Shown here piece after piece: positions 8,407 through 17,200 of a stretch of 64,000 bases of DNA (position 1 is the first letter of the stretch; every line of letters starts with the position of its first letter). Both the position numbers and the translations under genes were made by a program. The stretch comes from Acidobacteriota bacterium. Its GTDB lineage: Bacteria > Acidobacteriota > Blastocatellia > Chloracidobacteriales > Chloracidobacteriaceae. The DNA lies in assembly GCA_016208495.1 (NCBI GenBank), contig JACQXX010000030.1, forward strand, positions 1-64,000, in the 5' to 3' direction. The notes under the pieces are model-generated. The model did not search any database. It was given only the letters and a program-made list of their open reading frames with translations, and was not told the origin of the DNA.

Positions 8407-9975
8407 TTAGAATTTTTCAGCGACTGATTTTGCCTGCAGGAACAGCAACAAATAATCACGGCCACCAGCTTTCGAATCGGTGCCAGACATATTGAAGCCG
8501 CCAAACGGATGCACATCAACCAGCGCGCCGGTGCATTTGCGGTTCAGGTACAGGTTGCCGACGTGGAAATCCACCCGGGCACGTTCCAACCGTTCACGAC
8601 GTTGCGAATAAAGCGCCCCAGTCAGACCAAATTCGGTGTTGTTGGCAATGTCGAGCGCATTGTCAAAATCTTTGGCTTTGATCAGTGCGAGCACCGGGCC
8701 AAAGATCTCTTCCTGTGAAATGCGTGCCTGAGGGTCAACATCCGCGATCACGGTCGGCTGGATGAAATACCCGTTGCCGGCTTCTTCGAGTTTGCCACCA
8801 CCAGCCACCACGCGGCCCTCGCCTTTTCCAATTTCGATGTATTCAAGAATTGAAGTGTAGGCGCTCTTGCTCGCCACCGGACCAGTGAAGTTGCGTGGAT
8901 CCGTGGTCGGACCAACCGTCAATTTCTGGGTGCGTTCCACGACGCGCTCAAGCACAGCGTCATAGACGTCTTCAACAATCACCGCCCGTGAACAGGCTGA
9001 ACACTTCTGACCAGAAAACCCAAACGCCGCCGCCACAATCCCTTCGGCAGCAGCATCGAGGTCGGCGGTTTCATCCACGACAATCGTGTCTTTTCCGCCC
9101 ATTTCGGCCACGACGCGCTTGATCCAGAGCTGACCCGGAGAGCGTTTTGCGGCCAGTGCGTTAATCCGCAAGCCAATTTCCATGGAACCGGTAAAAGCAA
9201 TAAAGCGCGTTTTTGGATGCTCCACCAGAAAATCACCAACGGCACCACCACTACACGGCAGGAAATTCAAAACACCAGCCGGGAGCGAAACCTGTTCGAG
9301 CAATTCCACAAATTTTGCGGCAATCACCGGTGTGTCACTGGATGGTTTGAGCACCACAGTGTTTCCAGCCGCAATCGCCGCCGTGGTCATCCCAGCCATA
9401 ATCGCCAGCGGGAAGTTCCACGGTGGAATCACCACGCCAACCCCAAGCGGAATATAAAATGCCTGGTTGACTTCATTGGGCAACGGCGAAGTCGTCACCC
9501 CAATCGGCTCGCCATAGCGCACGGCTTCGCGGGCATAAAACTCCATAAAATCAATGGCTTCAGCCACATCGCCATCAGCTTCGGCCCAGCTTTTGCCGAT
9601 TTCATACACCAGCCAGGAAGACCAGAGCATTTTTTCGCGACGCATTTTGGCTGCCGCCGCCAGCAGGTATCGCGCCCGGTCCGCCGCCGGCACCCGCCGC
9701 CAGCTTTGAAAAGCGGTCGTGGCTGATTCAATCGCTTTGTCGGCCAGTTCACGCGTGGCCCGGTGGACGCTGCCGATTAGTTCATCTGTTTTGGCCGGGT
9801 TGATTGACTTGAGCAGATCGCCGGTGGTGTAGCGTTCACCACCAATGATCAATGGATATTCACGACCCAACTGGCCAGCAACGCTATCGAGCGCGCGTTG
9901 CATTTCGTTGGCATGAATTTCTTTCGAAAAATCGGTAAACGGTTCGTTCCGAAAGGATGCAATGGTAAAGGTCAT
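8407..9975 (-). CDS. rocA: 1-pyrroline-5-carboxylate dehydrogenase
   Basis: A 522-residue NAD-dependent aldehyde dehydrogenase that would oxidise glutamate semialdehyde/P5C to glutamate in proline and arginine catabolism. Visible motifs are PPWNFP (184-189), the catalytic Glu in EMGGKD (Glu291), and the nucleophile Cys325 in SGQKC. The N-terminal extension (about 50 residues before the ALDH core) and the C-terminal NRKCTGALVDVHPFGG segment are typical of the P5CDH branch. The longer frame starts at 10155, but the ATG at 9975 has GGAGA about 9 bases upstream and a normal N terminus. No proline dehydrogenase gene is in the window. Confidence 0.92.
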   Translation of the reverse strand: MTFTIASFRNEPFTDFSKEIHANEMQRALDSVAGQLGREYPLIIGGERYTTGDLLKSINPAKTDELIGSVHRATRELADKAIESATTAFQSWRRVPAADRARYLLAAAAKMRREKMLWSSWLVYEIGKSWAEADGDVAEAIDFMEFYAREAVRYGEPIGVTTSPLPNEVNQAFYIPLGVGVVIPPWNFPLAIMAGMTTAAIAAGNTVVLKPSSDTPVIAAKFVELLEQVSLPAGVLNFLPCSGGAVGDFLVEHPKTRFIAFTGSMEIGLRINALAAKRSPGQLWIKRVVAEMGGKDTIVVDETADLDAAAEGIVAAAFGFSGQKCSACSRAVIVEDVYDAVLERVVERTQKLTVGPTTDPRNFTGPVASKSAYTSILEYIEIGKGEGRVVAGGGKLEEAGNGYFIQPTVIADVDPQARISQEEIFGPVLALIKAKDFDNALDIANNTEFGLTGALYSQRRERLERARVDFHVGNLYLNRKCTGALVDVHPFGGFNMSGTDSKAGGRDYLLLFLQAKSVAEKF

Positions 9976-10402
9976 ACACAGGTCTCCGAAGGGTTTGAAA
10001 ACAACTCCATCAATGAAAAAAGGAAAGTATGCGTCAGCGTCTGAATGACGCCGTGCTCGATGAAGAAAAGTGGCTTTGTTTAATATCGTGCTTCGATTTT
10101 TTTTGCCAGTCTTTTGCGCCGCCAGCCAAAGTTGCACGACTTTTTGACTGGGCAAGACGTCTCAGGTGCAGACTCTTTCCTGGTTCGTTTCTGAAAACAC
10201 TTTTTCAATCAGACTCATTGAATTGGGTTTTCAGAAGGATTATGACCATGCTCCACCACCTGCCCCCCCTTGCCTGCGAATATCACATGACCATCACGGA
10301 TGAAGGCATCTTGTGCATCAGTCCAACTGCCAGACGCGAGTTTTTGGACTGGCGGGAAATTACTGATATTTCGACTCAAACCATTGAAAAAGGATATTCA
10401 AA
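9976..10402. other. Divergent spacer, no clear gene
   Basis: This separates the divergent P5CDH and esterase genes and must hold both promoters. A plus-strand frame (10029-10466) contains MTITDEGILCISP and EFLDWREI near 10290-10370, which could be a decayed remnant of a small protein. It runs into the next gene out of frame and has no convincing start. I see no repeat or structured RNA. Confidence 0.4.
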
Positions 10403-11875
10403 ATGCTGCGCGCTGTTTGTCAAAGCCAGAGGTACGTTGTTTGTCTCGGTCTTCTGTTGTTTCTGAGTGGACGGATGCTGATTTCGGTGAAATCAACTCG
10501 TGCGCAGACCGTTCAGCTTTCGGTGGTCAATGGCAGCGGCAACCCAGTGGTGACACCTGGGCAAACCGTCCATATCTGGGCAAATGTCCACCTGCCTGGA
10601 CAGGTGTTTGAGCGGTGGGAGGGAAACTCCGAACTGCTGGCCGACCCGCTGGCAGCCCATACGACACTGGTGATGCCGGCCAGAAGTGTTGAGCTAATCG
10701 CCCGCTTCAAACCAGCGGCTGAGTGGACACCAACCGAAGAGCGGATTAACGACAGCCGGGTGTTTTCTTATTTTCCCCAACCCCATCGTGGCGTCATCAC
10801 CTTCTATCATGGAACTGGCGGGAATGCCTCCAGTTGGACCGATGGTCGTGGTGCCCCGGAAAATCTGCTCTTTTGTCGCGATGCTGTGGCGGCTGGGTTT
10901 GCAATTGTGGCGACTGAAAGCCAGAACCGGGTGGATAAACAATGGAGCAACCGTGGGACCAACAATGGCGACGTCGAAAACGTCCAGACCATTTTAGAAA
11001 CGTTCAAAGCACGTGGTGAAATGCGCCCTGAGGCTCCGGTATTTGCCGTTGGAATGTCAAACGGCGGAGGATTTTCACCGCTCGTCTCTGCCCTGCTTGG
11101 ATTTCGGGCCACAGCTATTTTTTGTGCCGCCGGGTACGACTCTGTGATTGAGCAAACTCAGGTTCCGACCATCTGGTGTCTGGCTGAAAATGACGAGGTG
11201 GTCAAAAACACCGACGCAGTTACCAATTTTAGAGCCCTGAGCGGCAGAAATATTTCAGCAGAGCTCTACACCAATGCACCGTCTCCGGTTTTTCCGCTCC
11301 GCTTTGCCCGGATCGAAGGCATGGGCGAAGCCGATTCAACCGAGTTTTATAACCGGCTCAAAAACAACGGGTTTCTCGATGACCAGGGTTTCCTGAAAGA
11401 ATCGCCGGCAACCTCAAACTGGGAGCGGCTTTTGGGTGAATTCACTCCGTTTCGCAATGGCATCGAAGACGAACTGAGTGTGTGCCGTGCCAATCACAAA
11501 TTCTTCAGCGATGTAAATCATAAAGCCCTGCTGTTTTTCCAGCGAGCCACCACCGGTGACACAGAAAGCCCGGTTGTGTCAGAGGCTCGCACCTCAAAAG
11601 GGAAAGTCATCCGCAAAAAAGATGCCACCGTGACCATTACCTGGCGTTCAACTGACAATGTTGGGGTTGAATCTCAGGATCTGGCCTTCGCTGGGGACGG
11701 GGCAACCTTTACCACGCCTGTGGCTTCTGGATTGACAGGAAGCACACAATCGTTTTCCTGGTCAATCCCCACCAATCTGGCAAAAACCAAGACAGGCCGG
11801 TTGAGAGTTCTCGCTCGGGACACAGCGGGTAACAGCGGTGAAGCCACCACTGACGGGGTATTGATCATTCGATGA
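10403..11875 (+). CDS. Secreted esterase-like alpha/beta hydrolase with Ig-like domain
   Basis: Residues 1-35 form a signal peptide. A beta-rich domain with RWEGNS and VELIARFKP follows, resembling the repeat domains found next to secreted hydrolases. The alpha/beta-hydrolase core has an oxyanion HGTGG (136-140), the nucleophile elbow GMSNG (Ser219) and an acidic candidate in LAENDEVV (Asp264). It resembles polyhydroxybutyrate-depolymerase/feruloyl-esterase (LpqC) type enzymes. The C-terminal ~90 residues are an Ig-like/FN3-like beta domain with DNVGVES. A start with AAGGAT 9 bases upstream supports 10403. A perfect terminator follows. Substrate is unknown. Confidence 0.75.
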   Translation: MLRAVCQSQRYVVCLGLLLFLSGRMLISVKSTRAQTVQLSVVNGSGNPVVTPGQTVHIWANVHLPGQVFERWEGNSELLADPLAAHTTLVMPARSVELIARFKPAAEWTPTEERINDSRVFSYFPQPHRGVITFYHGTGGNASSWTDGRGAPENLLFCRDAVAAGFAIVATESQNRVDKQWSNRGTNNGDVENVQTILETFKARGEMRPEAPVFAVGMSNGGGFSPLVSALLGFRATAIFCAAGYDSVIEQTQVPTIWCLAENDEVVKNTDAVTNFRALSGRNISAELYTNAPSPVFPLRFARIEGMGEADSTEFYNRLKNNGFLDDQGFLKESPATSNWERLLGEFTPFRNGIEDELSVCRANHKFFSDVNHKALLFFQRATTGDTESPVVSEARTSKGKVIRKKDATVTITWRSTDNVGVESQDLAFAGDGATFTTPVASGLTGSTQSFSWSIPTNLAKTKTGRLRVLARDTAGNSGEATTDGVLIIR

Positions 11876-11904
11876 CCCAGGTGCCAATCGTTTTCCTTCG
11901 TTGT

Positions 11905-11942
11905 GCTCTGTGAGATTTCAGCCATCTCACAGAGCTTTTTTG
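11905..11942 (+). terminator. Rho-independent terminator
   Basis: A perfect 12-bp stem (GCTCTGTGAGAT at 11905-11916, complement at 11924-11935) with a 7-base loop is followed by six T residues. It ends the esterase transcript. Confidence 0.9.
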
Positions 11943-11993
11943 TATTCAGGCCCGCGCTCAATATCCGTCAGAAATGGTTCAAAATCACAGAGC

Positions 11994-12023
11994 TTTCACC
12001 CTATCGGCAAGCCATGCTAGAGT
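11994..12023 (+). promoter_or_regulatory. Candidate sigma-70-type promoter
   Basis: TTTCAC (11994-11999), an 18-base spacer and TAGAGT (12018-12023) lie upstream of the small periplasmic protein. The ATGCTAGAGT context recurs in the promoter at 27116-27144. Confidence 0.45.
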
Positions 12024-12140
12024 GCGGGGTTCTCTTCCAACCTTGAATTTCTTCATTTTCTTATAACTGATTGGGTTGAATAACCCTGAAATTTGAAAGC
12101 TAAAAACGGCCCTGCCGTTGACATAGAGGAGTTTTTTGCA

Positions 12141-12518
12141 ATGCGTTTGACCAAATTTTTGATGACCGGAATGATGTTGATGGTCCTACTTGTCGGAGGC
12201 TTTTCGCCAGTACTGGCCGCCGCCGCCTTTCAAACCAGCGGCCCCAACCTGACAGTGGTTGAATCAATGAAGACCAAACTGTCACTTACCCCCGACCAGG
12301 CCACCAAAATCAAAGACATTCTGACCAAAAGCTATGAGCAATCTGAAAAAGACCGGGCTTCGGCGGCTGGAAATAAAGAAGCGTTCAAAAAGCTGAACAA
12401 AACCCGGAAAAAACAAACCAAAGAACAAATCAAAGCAGTTCTGACCCAGGATCAAATCGCGAAGTTTGATCAGGTCAAGTCTGATTTGAAATCTGCCTTG
12501 AAACCGAAAAAAGCGTGA
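12141..12518 (+). CDS. LTxxQ-motif (Spy/CpxP-like) periplasmic protein
   Basis: A 125-residue protein with a signal peptide (about 1-28, ending near VLAAAAF) and a short all-helical mature part. Two motif-like stretches, LSLTPDQATKIKDIL and LTQDQIAKFDQV, match the LTxxQ pattern of Spy/CpxP-type periplasmic proteins. In Enterobacteria these act as chaperones or stress regulators; here the role is inferred. The C terminus is lysine rich. The start at 12141 is chosen because GAGGAG lies 8 bases upstream and it gives a clean signal peptide; the frame continues upstream to 12093. It is transcribed alone. Confidence 0.75.
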   Translation: MRLTKFLMTGMMLMVLLVGGFSPVLAAAAFQTSGPNLTVVESMKTKLSLTPDQATKIKDILTKSYEQSEKDRASAAGNKEAFKKLNKTRKKQTKEQIKAVLTQDQIAKFDQVKSDLKSALKPKKA

Positions 12519-12570
12519 GAGCCGGGACTGAAAACGTCGGGCTGAAGACTTCGGGCTCAGGGCTTGGGGC

Positions 12571-12739
12571 CATAAGCGCCAGGATAAGGAAATGTGAGCC
12601 TGTTTGAGACAAGGAGCTGGGGAGACACGGAGACAAGGAGATCCTCCGACCGACGTTGGGAGCGGGAGAATATTTTTTCTCCTTGTCCGCTTGTCCCCTT
12701 GCCCAGATCGGGTTCTGTTTCCTTATCCTGGCGCTTATG
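12571..12739. repeat. 169-bp element with perfect 22-bp terminal inverted repeats
   Basis: CATAAGCGCCAGGATAAGG(AAA) at 12571-12592 is exactly complementary to 12718-12739. The interior has further near-palindromic AGACAAGGAG/CTCCTTGTC segments. No coding content. It resembles a MITE. Confidence 0.75.
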
Positions 12740-12756
12740 GGGCTTAGGGCTCAGGG

Positions 12757-12822
12757 CTGAAGAATTGGTTTTATTTCATCCCTCATCCTTCATCCCTCAT
12801 CCCTTCAATCGCCCCAAGCCCC
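12757..12822 (+). repeat. Dispersed CATCCCT-heptamer repeat (copy 1)
   Basis: GAAGAATTGGTTTTATTTC is followed by CATCCCT/CATCCTT heptamers and CGCCCCAAGC. An almost identical copy lies in the opposite orientation at 51406-51476. Translated, the heptamers give the spurious peptide HPSSFIPHP. Confidence 0.75.
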
Positions 12823-12842
12823 AAAACCAGGACTGAAGACAT

Positions 12843-12882
12843 CGGGTCGGAGGTTGATCAACCTCCGGCCCGTTTCGTTTTC
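12843..12882 (+). terminator. Strong hairpin with T-rich tail
   Basis: CGGG, one mismatch, then CGGAGGTTGA (12848-12857) pairs with 12858-12867 and a final CCCG, followed by TTTCGTTTTC. It probably terminates transcripts coming from the periplasmic protein gene. From here to 13151 I see nothing beyond AT-rich leader sequence for the next gene. Confidence 0.65.
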
Positions 12883-13151
12883 AGACCGAAATTCTGGTAC
12901 GAAGAACGTTTCACCTGAAAACATAACCCTTTTTCAATCAGCAGGATGTGTTTTCCCTGTTGAGTTTTTGGCTCATCTTGGGTAAGAAAGAACCGTACGT
13001 TTCAATTTGCAGGTCAAAAATGCAAAGCGTTTCTTGCCGGAAACTGACACAATTGAGCCGGAGAAATGCATCTCATTGATCCATAAGATCTTCGTCTGAT
13101 TCTTCATTCTCAACTGATTTTTCACCACAACGCCAAGGAGGGTCAGTCAGT

Positions 13152-14138
13152 ATGTCTGAATTGCATAGTCCAAGCTTGCGTGAACTGGAGCACTTTTTAC
13201 GCATTTCGGTGGAAGCCAACTACTGGTTGACCTTTGCGGATGTCAATCCGGTGGCAGTCACGGAAGAAATCCAGGAACAACTGATGGACCGACGGTTTGA
13301 ATGGCTGGACGGAGCAATTTACGTCCCCAATCTCCTGACCGTGTTTGTGGTTGAACCAACCCCGGAAAAACTTGAAGAACTTGAAGTCCTGTTCAACTCA
13401 ATGGTGTTTACCAAGTATCTCTATGAACACATCACCGAGTCAGGCTTTAAGTTGTTTGATTTCATGCGCATCGAGATTAAGGTCGCGCCAACGGACCAGC
13501 AGCAGTTTGCCGGTCCATGTTACCTCTACTTTGACTGGCCAAACGCCAATGACTCAACCGAGCAAGTGACGGTCAAATATGACCTCCAGGAACGCAAGAT
13601 TTTAGAATTGTGCGAACCAAAGCCAGATATTCCCCGCCTGGCTCGCCTGACAGCGCTCAACGCCGAAGTCTATCGGAACCAATACACCATCACCCGCCCA
13701 TCGGTTTCGATAGGACGTCTGCGCAATGTGATTGATAAACACACGGGTCAGGTATTGCGTCGCAACGACTTTGTGTTTGCCCGCCAGCAGGTGCCTGATT
13801 CACCAAACGCCAGCGTTTCACGTCAGCATGGGCGGATTTCTTTTGAAGACGGAGAGTTTTTCTTTTACGACACCGGCAGCGTCAATGGCAGTGCCATCGA
13901 GCGGGCAGGAATGACCATCCCAGTTGCCACGTCAACCAACTTCCTGCAGCGGGTTCAACTCCATGACCATGACATCATCACGCTAGGCGCGGCTCGAATT
14001 TTGTTTGAAGTGATTCACACACCCGAAGAGGTTGGCGGATTACAAACCAGCGGCGAGACGACTCAGGAAAGAAGTGATTCCCTCTATGACCTGGAAGGGC
14101 TGGAAACCTTGCGCGTTTTTCCAAAAGACCTCCGTTAA
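13152..14138 (+). CDS. FHA-domain protein with FhaA-type N-terminal domain
   Basis: Residues about 20-135 resemble the FhaA N-terminal domain (DUF3662): IYVPNLLTVFV, a helical EELEVLF region and KLFDFMRIEIKV. Residues about 180-300 are a forkhead-associated domain: SIGR, then SVSRQHGRI, and DTGSVNGSAI. These match the canonical GR, SRxH and NG residues that bind phosphothreonine. Such proteins read signals from Ser/Thr kinases, and a Hanks-type kinase is encoded at 22342-24450. GGAGGG about 9 bases upstream supports the start. The gene converges on the NHL-repeat gene, with a hairpin between the two stops. Confidence 0.8.
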   Translation: MSELHSPSLRELEHFLRISVEANYWLTFADVNPVAVTEEIQEQLMDRRFEWLDGAIYVPNLLTVFVVEPTPEKLEELEVLFNSMVFTKYLYEHITESGFKLFDFMRIEIKVAPTDQQQFAGPCYLYFDWPNANDSTEQVTVKYDLQERKILELCEPKPDIPRLARLTALNAEVYRNQYTITRPSVSIGRLRNVIDKHTGQVLRRNDFVFARQQVPDSPNASVSRQHGRISFEDGEFFFYDTGSVNGSAIERAGMTIPVATSTNFLQRVQLHDHDIITLGAARILFEVIHTPEEVGGLQTSGETTQERSDSLYDLEGLETLRVFPKDLR

Positions 14139-14141
14139 AAC

Positions 14142-14173
14142 ATTCAGGCGGCCCGTCACTGGGCCGCCTGAAT
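14142..14173. terminator. Bidirectional terminator hairpin
   Basis: ATTCAGGCGGCCC (14142-14154) pairs perfectly with 14161-14173 around a 6-base loop, between two convergent genes. On the minus strand it is followed by TTTT. Confidence 0.8.
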
Positions 14174-14200
14174 AATTCTCTCTGAACCCGATTATTTCAA

Positions 14201-17200
14201 TTATTTAACTGGCTGAACCGCCTGCCGAACGACTCGAATGCGGTTGTTGACCTGATCGCTGATCACCAAATTTCCCAGTGAATCAACGGCGATATCGGCT
14301 GGCCCAAAGAGTTGTGCGGCAGTTGCCGCCCCCCCGTCACCAGCACTCCCAACCTCTCCATTTCCAACCAGAGTGGTTATCAGTTGCGTGGCAGTAGTGA
14401 CCAGCCGAACGCGGTTGTTCCCATAATCGGCAATCAAGATGTTATTGGCACCATCAACCGCCAGGGAAATTGGAAAAGTCAAACTGGAAATAATCGCCGG
14501 GCGATCATCCCCGTTAAATCCAACTTCCCCATTCCCCGCAACCGTCGAAATCCGGCCTGATCGGTCAACCACCCGGATCCGATTATTTCCCGCATCCGCA
14601 ATGTAGAGCTTTCCAGTTCGGTCAAAAGCCACATCAAATGGGGTCGAGAGACTGGCAAGTATGGCAGGTCCGCCATCCCCGCTAAATCCTTTGATAGCCG
14701 ATTGGCCAACCACGGTTTCAACAACACCACTTGACATGACAATTCTCCGAACCCGGTGCGTTCCAGCTTCAGCAAAGTACAGATTGCCATCTGGCCCAAA
14801 AGTGGCGCCCATTGGATAGACTAATCGGGAATCAGTCGCTTTTTGCCCGTCAAGCAAACTTCCATTTGGATTTCCGGCAAACGTTGAAATAGTTTGAGTT
14901 GCAGCATCAACCCGCCGAATGGTACCATCAGCATTATCAATAATATAGCTATTTCCCTGGACATCGGTCACGAGCCGAGCCGGCGATACCAGGGCGGCAC
15001 CACGAGCTGGTTCGCCATCACCCGAAGCTGGTTTATCGAAATCAAAGACACCGGCAAAAATTGACAGGCTTTGGGATGAGATATCCAGGCGGCGAACCCG
15101 TCCAATATACGGTTCGCAAATATAGAGACCGCCCTGCCCATCAAGATGCAATCCTTCAGGGTAATACAACCGCGAAACAGCCCCTGGTAATCCGTCAGGC
15201 AGGAAATCAAGGGCACCAGTTCCAACATAGGTACTGATCGTTAGTGTTTCACCATCCACCCGCCGAATGCGGTTATTGAAAGCATCGGAAATATAAAGAT
15301 TTCCAGCCCCATCCAGCGTGATATGAGTTGGGCCACTCAACAGCGCATCGGTTGAAGGACCACCATCACCCGAAATGCCAAACTGCCCTTCCCGACCCGC
15401 CACCACAAAATGCAACCCGGAACTGATTTCAAATACCCGCACACAGGAACTGAAAGTATCAGCAATCAGCAAATATCCGCCGCCGGCATATTCAATGCCG
15501 TGCGGGGAGCGCAAGGTTGGCCCAAATCCCTGACCAGCCAGCGTCGTGATGACACCTGCTGGGTCAACTTGTCGGATACAATTATTGCCTTCGTCAGCAA
15601 TAAATAGATTGCCGGATTCGTCAACGGCCACATCGGTTGGAGAATGAAGTAACGCCTGTTCCGCCGGGCCACCATCTCCTGAATATCCTTTATTTCCGAT
15701 TCCAGCTATCGTGGTGATGATCCCCTCTGGTGAAACACGCCGGATGCGCTGATTTTCAGGATCGGCAATATAGAGGTTCCCAGCTTCGTCCAGGGCCAAA
15801 CCGGCTGGTCGGCCCAGTTTGGCTTCAGTGGCCGGACCGCCGTCACCGCCAAATCCTTCCTGTCCACCGGCATACGTCGAGATTTTTCCAGTCACGACGT
15901 CAATGCGGCGAATGCGGAAATTATCCGAATCGCTGACAAAGAAATTGCCGTCAAAATCAGTGATGATATCTTCGGGAGTACCGAGACTGGCTTGCAGAGC
16001 AGACCCACCATCTCCAGTCGCCCCCAGCGTGCCGCGCCCGGCAATGGTGGTAATCAAATTGGTTTGAAAGTCCACCTGACGAATGCGGTTGTTGTAACTA
16101 TCCACCAGGAGTAAGTTTCCTTCACTATCAACCGACAAACCAGCCGGGCCAGCCAGTGTACATTTGACGGCTTCACCACCATCGCCAACATAGGTGGTGC
16201 CACCCACAAACGTGGTGATTTCGCCGGGACCAATTTCATCAAAAGAGGGAGGCTTTAAGAAAAATGGAAATTGGCGGCTTCCGCCGCGGCCCTGCACGGT
16301 TAAGGTCCGCAGACCGCTTTCCGTCAACGGCGGCGTCACGAATGTAAATTGGGTCGAGCCTTCAATATTGAGGGTTTCAACTTCCACACCATCCAAAAAG
16401 ACCTGCATGTCGGGTGTAAAGTTCACCCCTGCCACGGTCACTTCAACGCCACCTCCAACCGGTGCGGATTGGGGTGAAATGCTTGAGATACTTGGCACAC
16501 CAACGGTCACGCGGACCAACTGGGATTGACCGTTTACCTGTGAGTTGACCACCACGGCATTGGCGCGGGTACCGCCAGCGAAATTGCCTTCGACACTGGC
16601 AACCGTCACGCCGCTGACGCTGCCCAACATTCGTGAATCAGCCAGCGGAAATTGCCCTAAAGCCCGCCCGGCACGAGTTGGAAGAACCTGAACACCCTGA
16701 CTGTTGGTGACATAGATGGTTCCAATTTTATCAACACTGACGGCTCGTGGCTGGTCAAGCACCAGTGGGGTATCCACTTGTGCCTGAAATGTTCTCTGGA
16801 AATCTGAAACTGAAGCCGTCAATGTGGCTGATGAACGATGTTGCCACTGGTTATACACCGGTTTCCGGGATCCGGTGAGCGCCCCAAGGGTTAGGACCTG
16901 TCCTTCGGGTGTTACCAGTCGAATCCGGTTGTTGGCCGTATCAGCCACCACGATGTTGCGGTTTGAAGTATCGAGCGACAGTCCTTGAGGCTGGTTAAAG
17001 CGGGCATTGCCTTTTGATCCGTCAGCCAGCCCTGAAACACCCGGTGAACCCGCCACCGTTCGGACTTCCTTGCGCCGCATATCAATCACACGAATGACAT
17101 GGTTTAAGCCATCAGCAACATACACATTGCCGTCACCCGACATCACCACACCACGCGGTGAATTAAACAACGCCTGATCCAACGGGCCATCCCGATATCC

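Noticed and set aside
12594-12836. 80-residue frame containing HPSSFIPHP
   Set aside because: It is generated by the repeat elements and shares its peptide with the false extension of nuoD.
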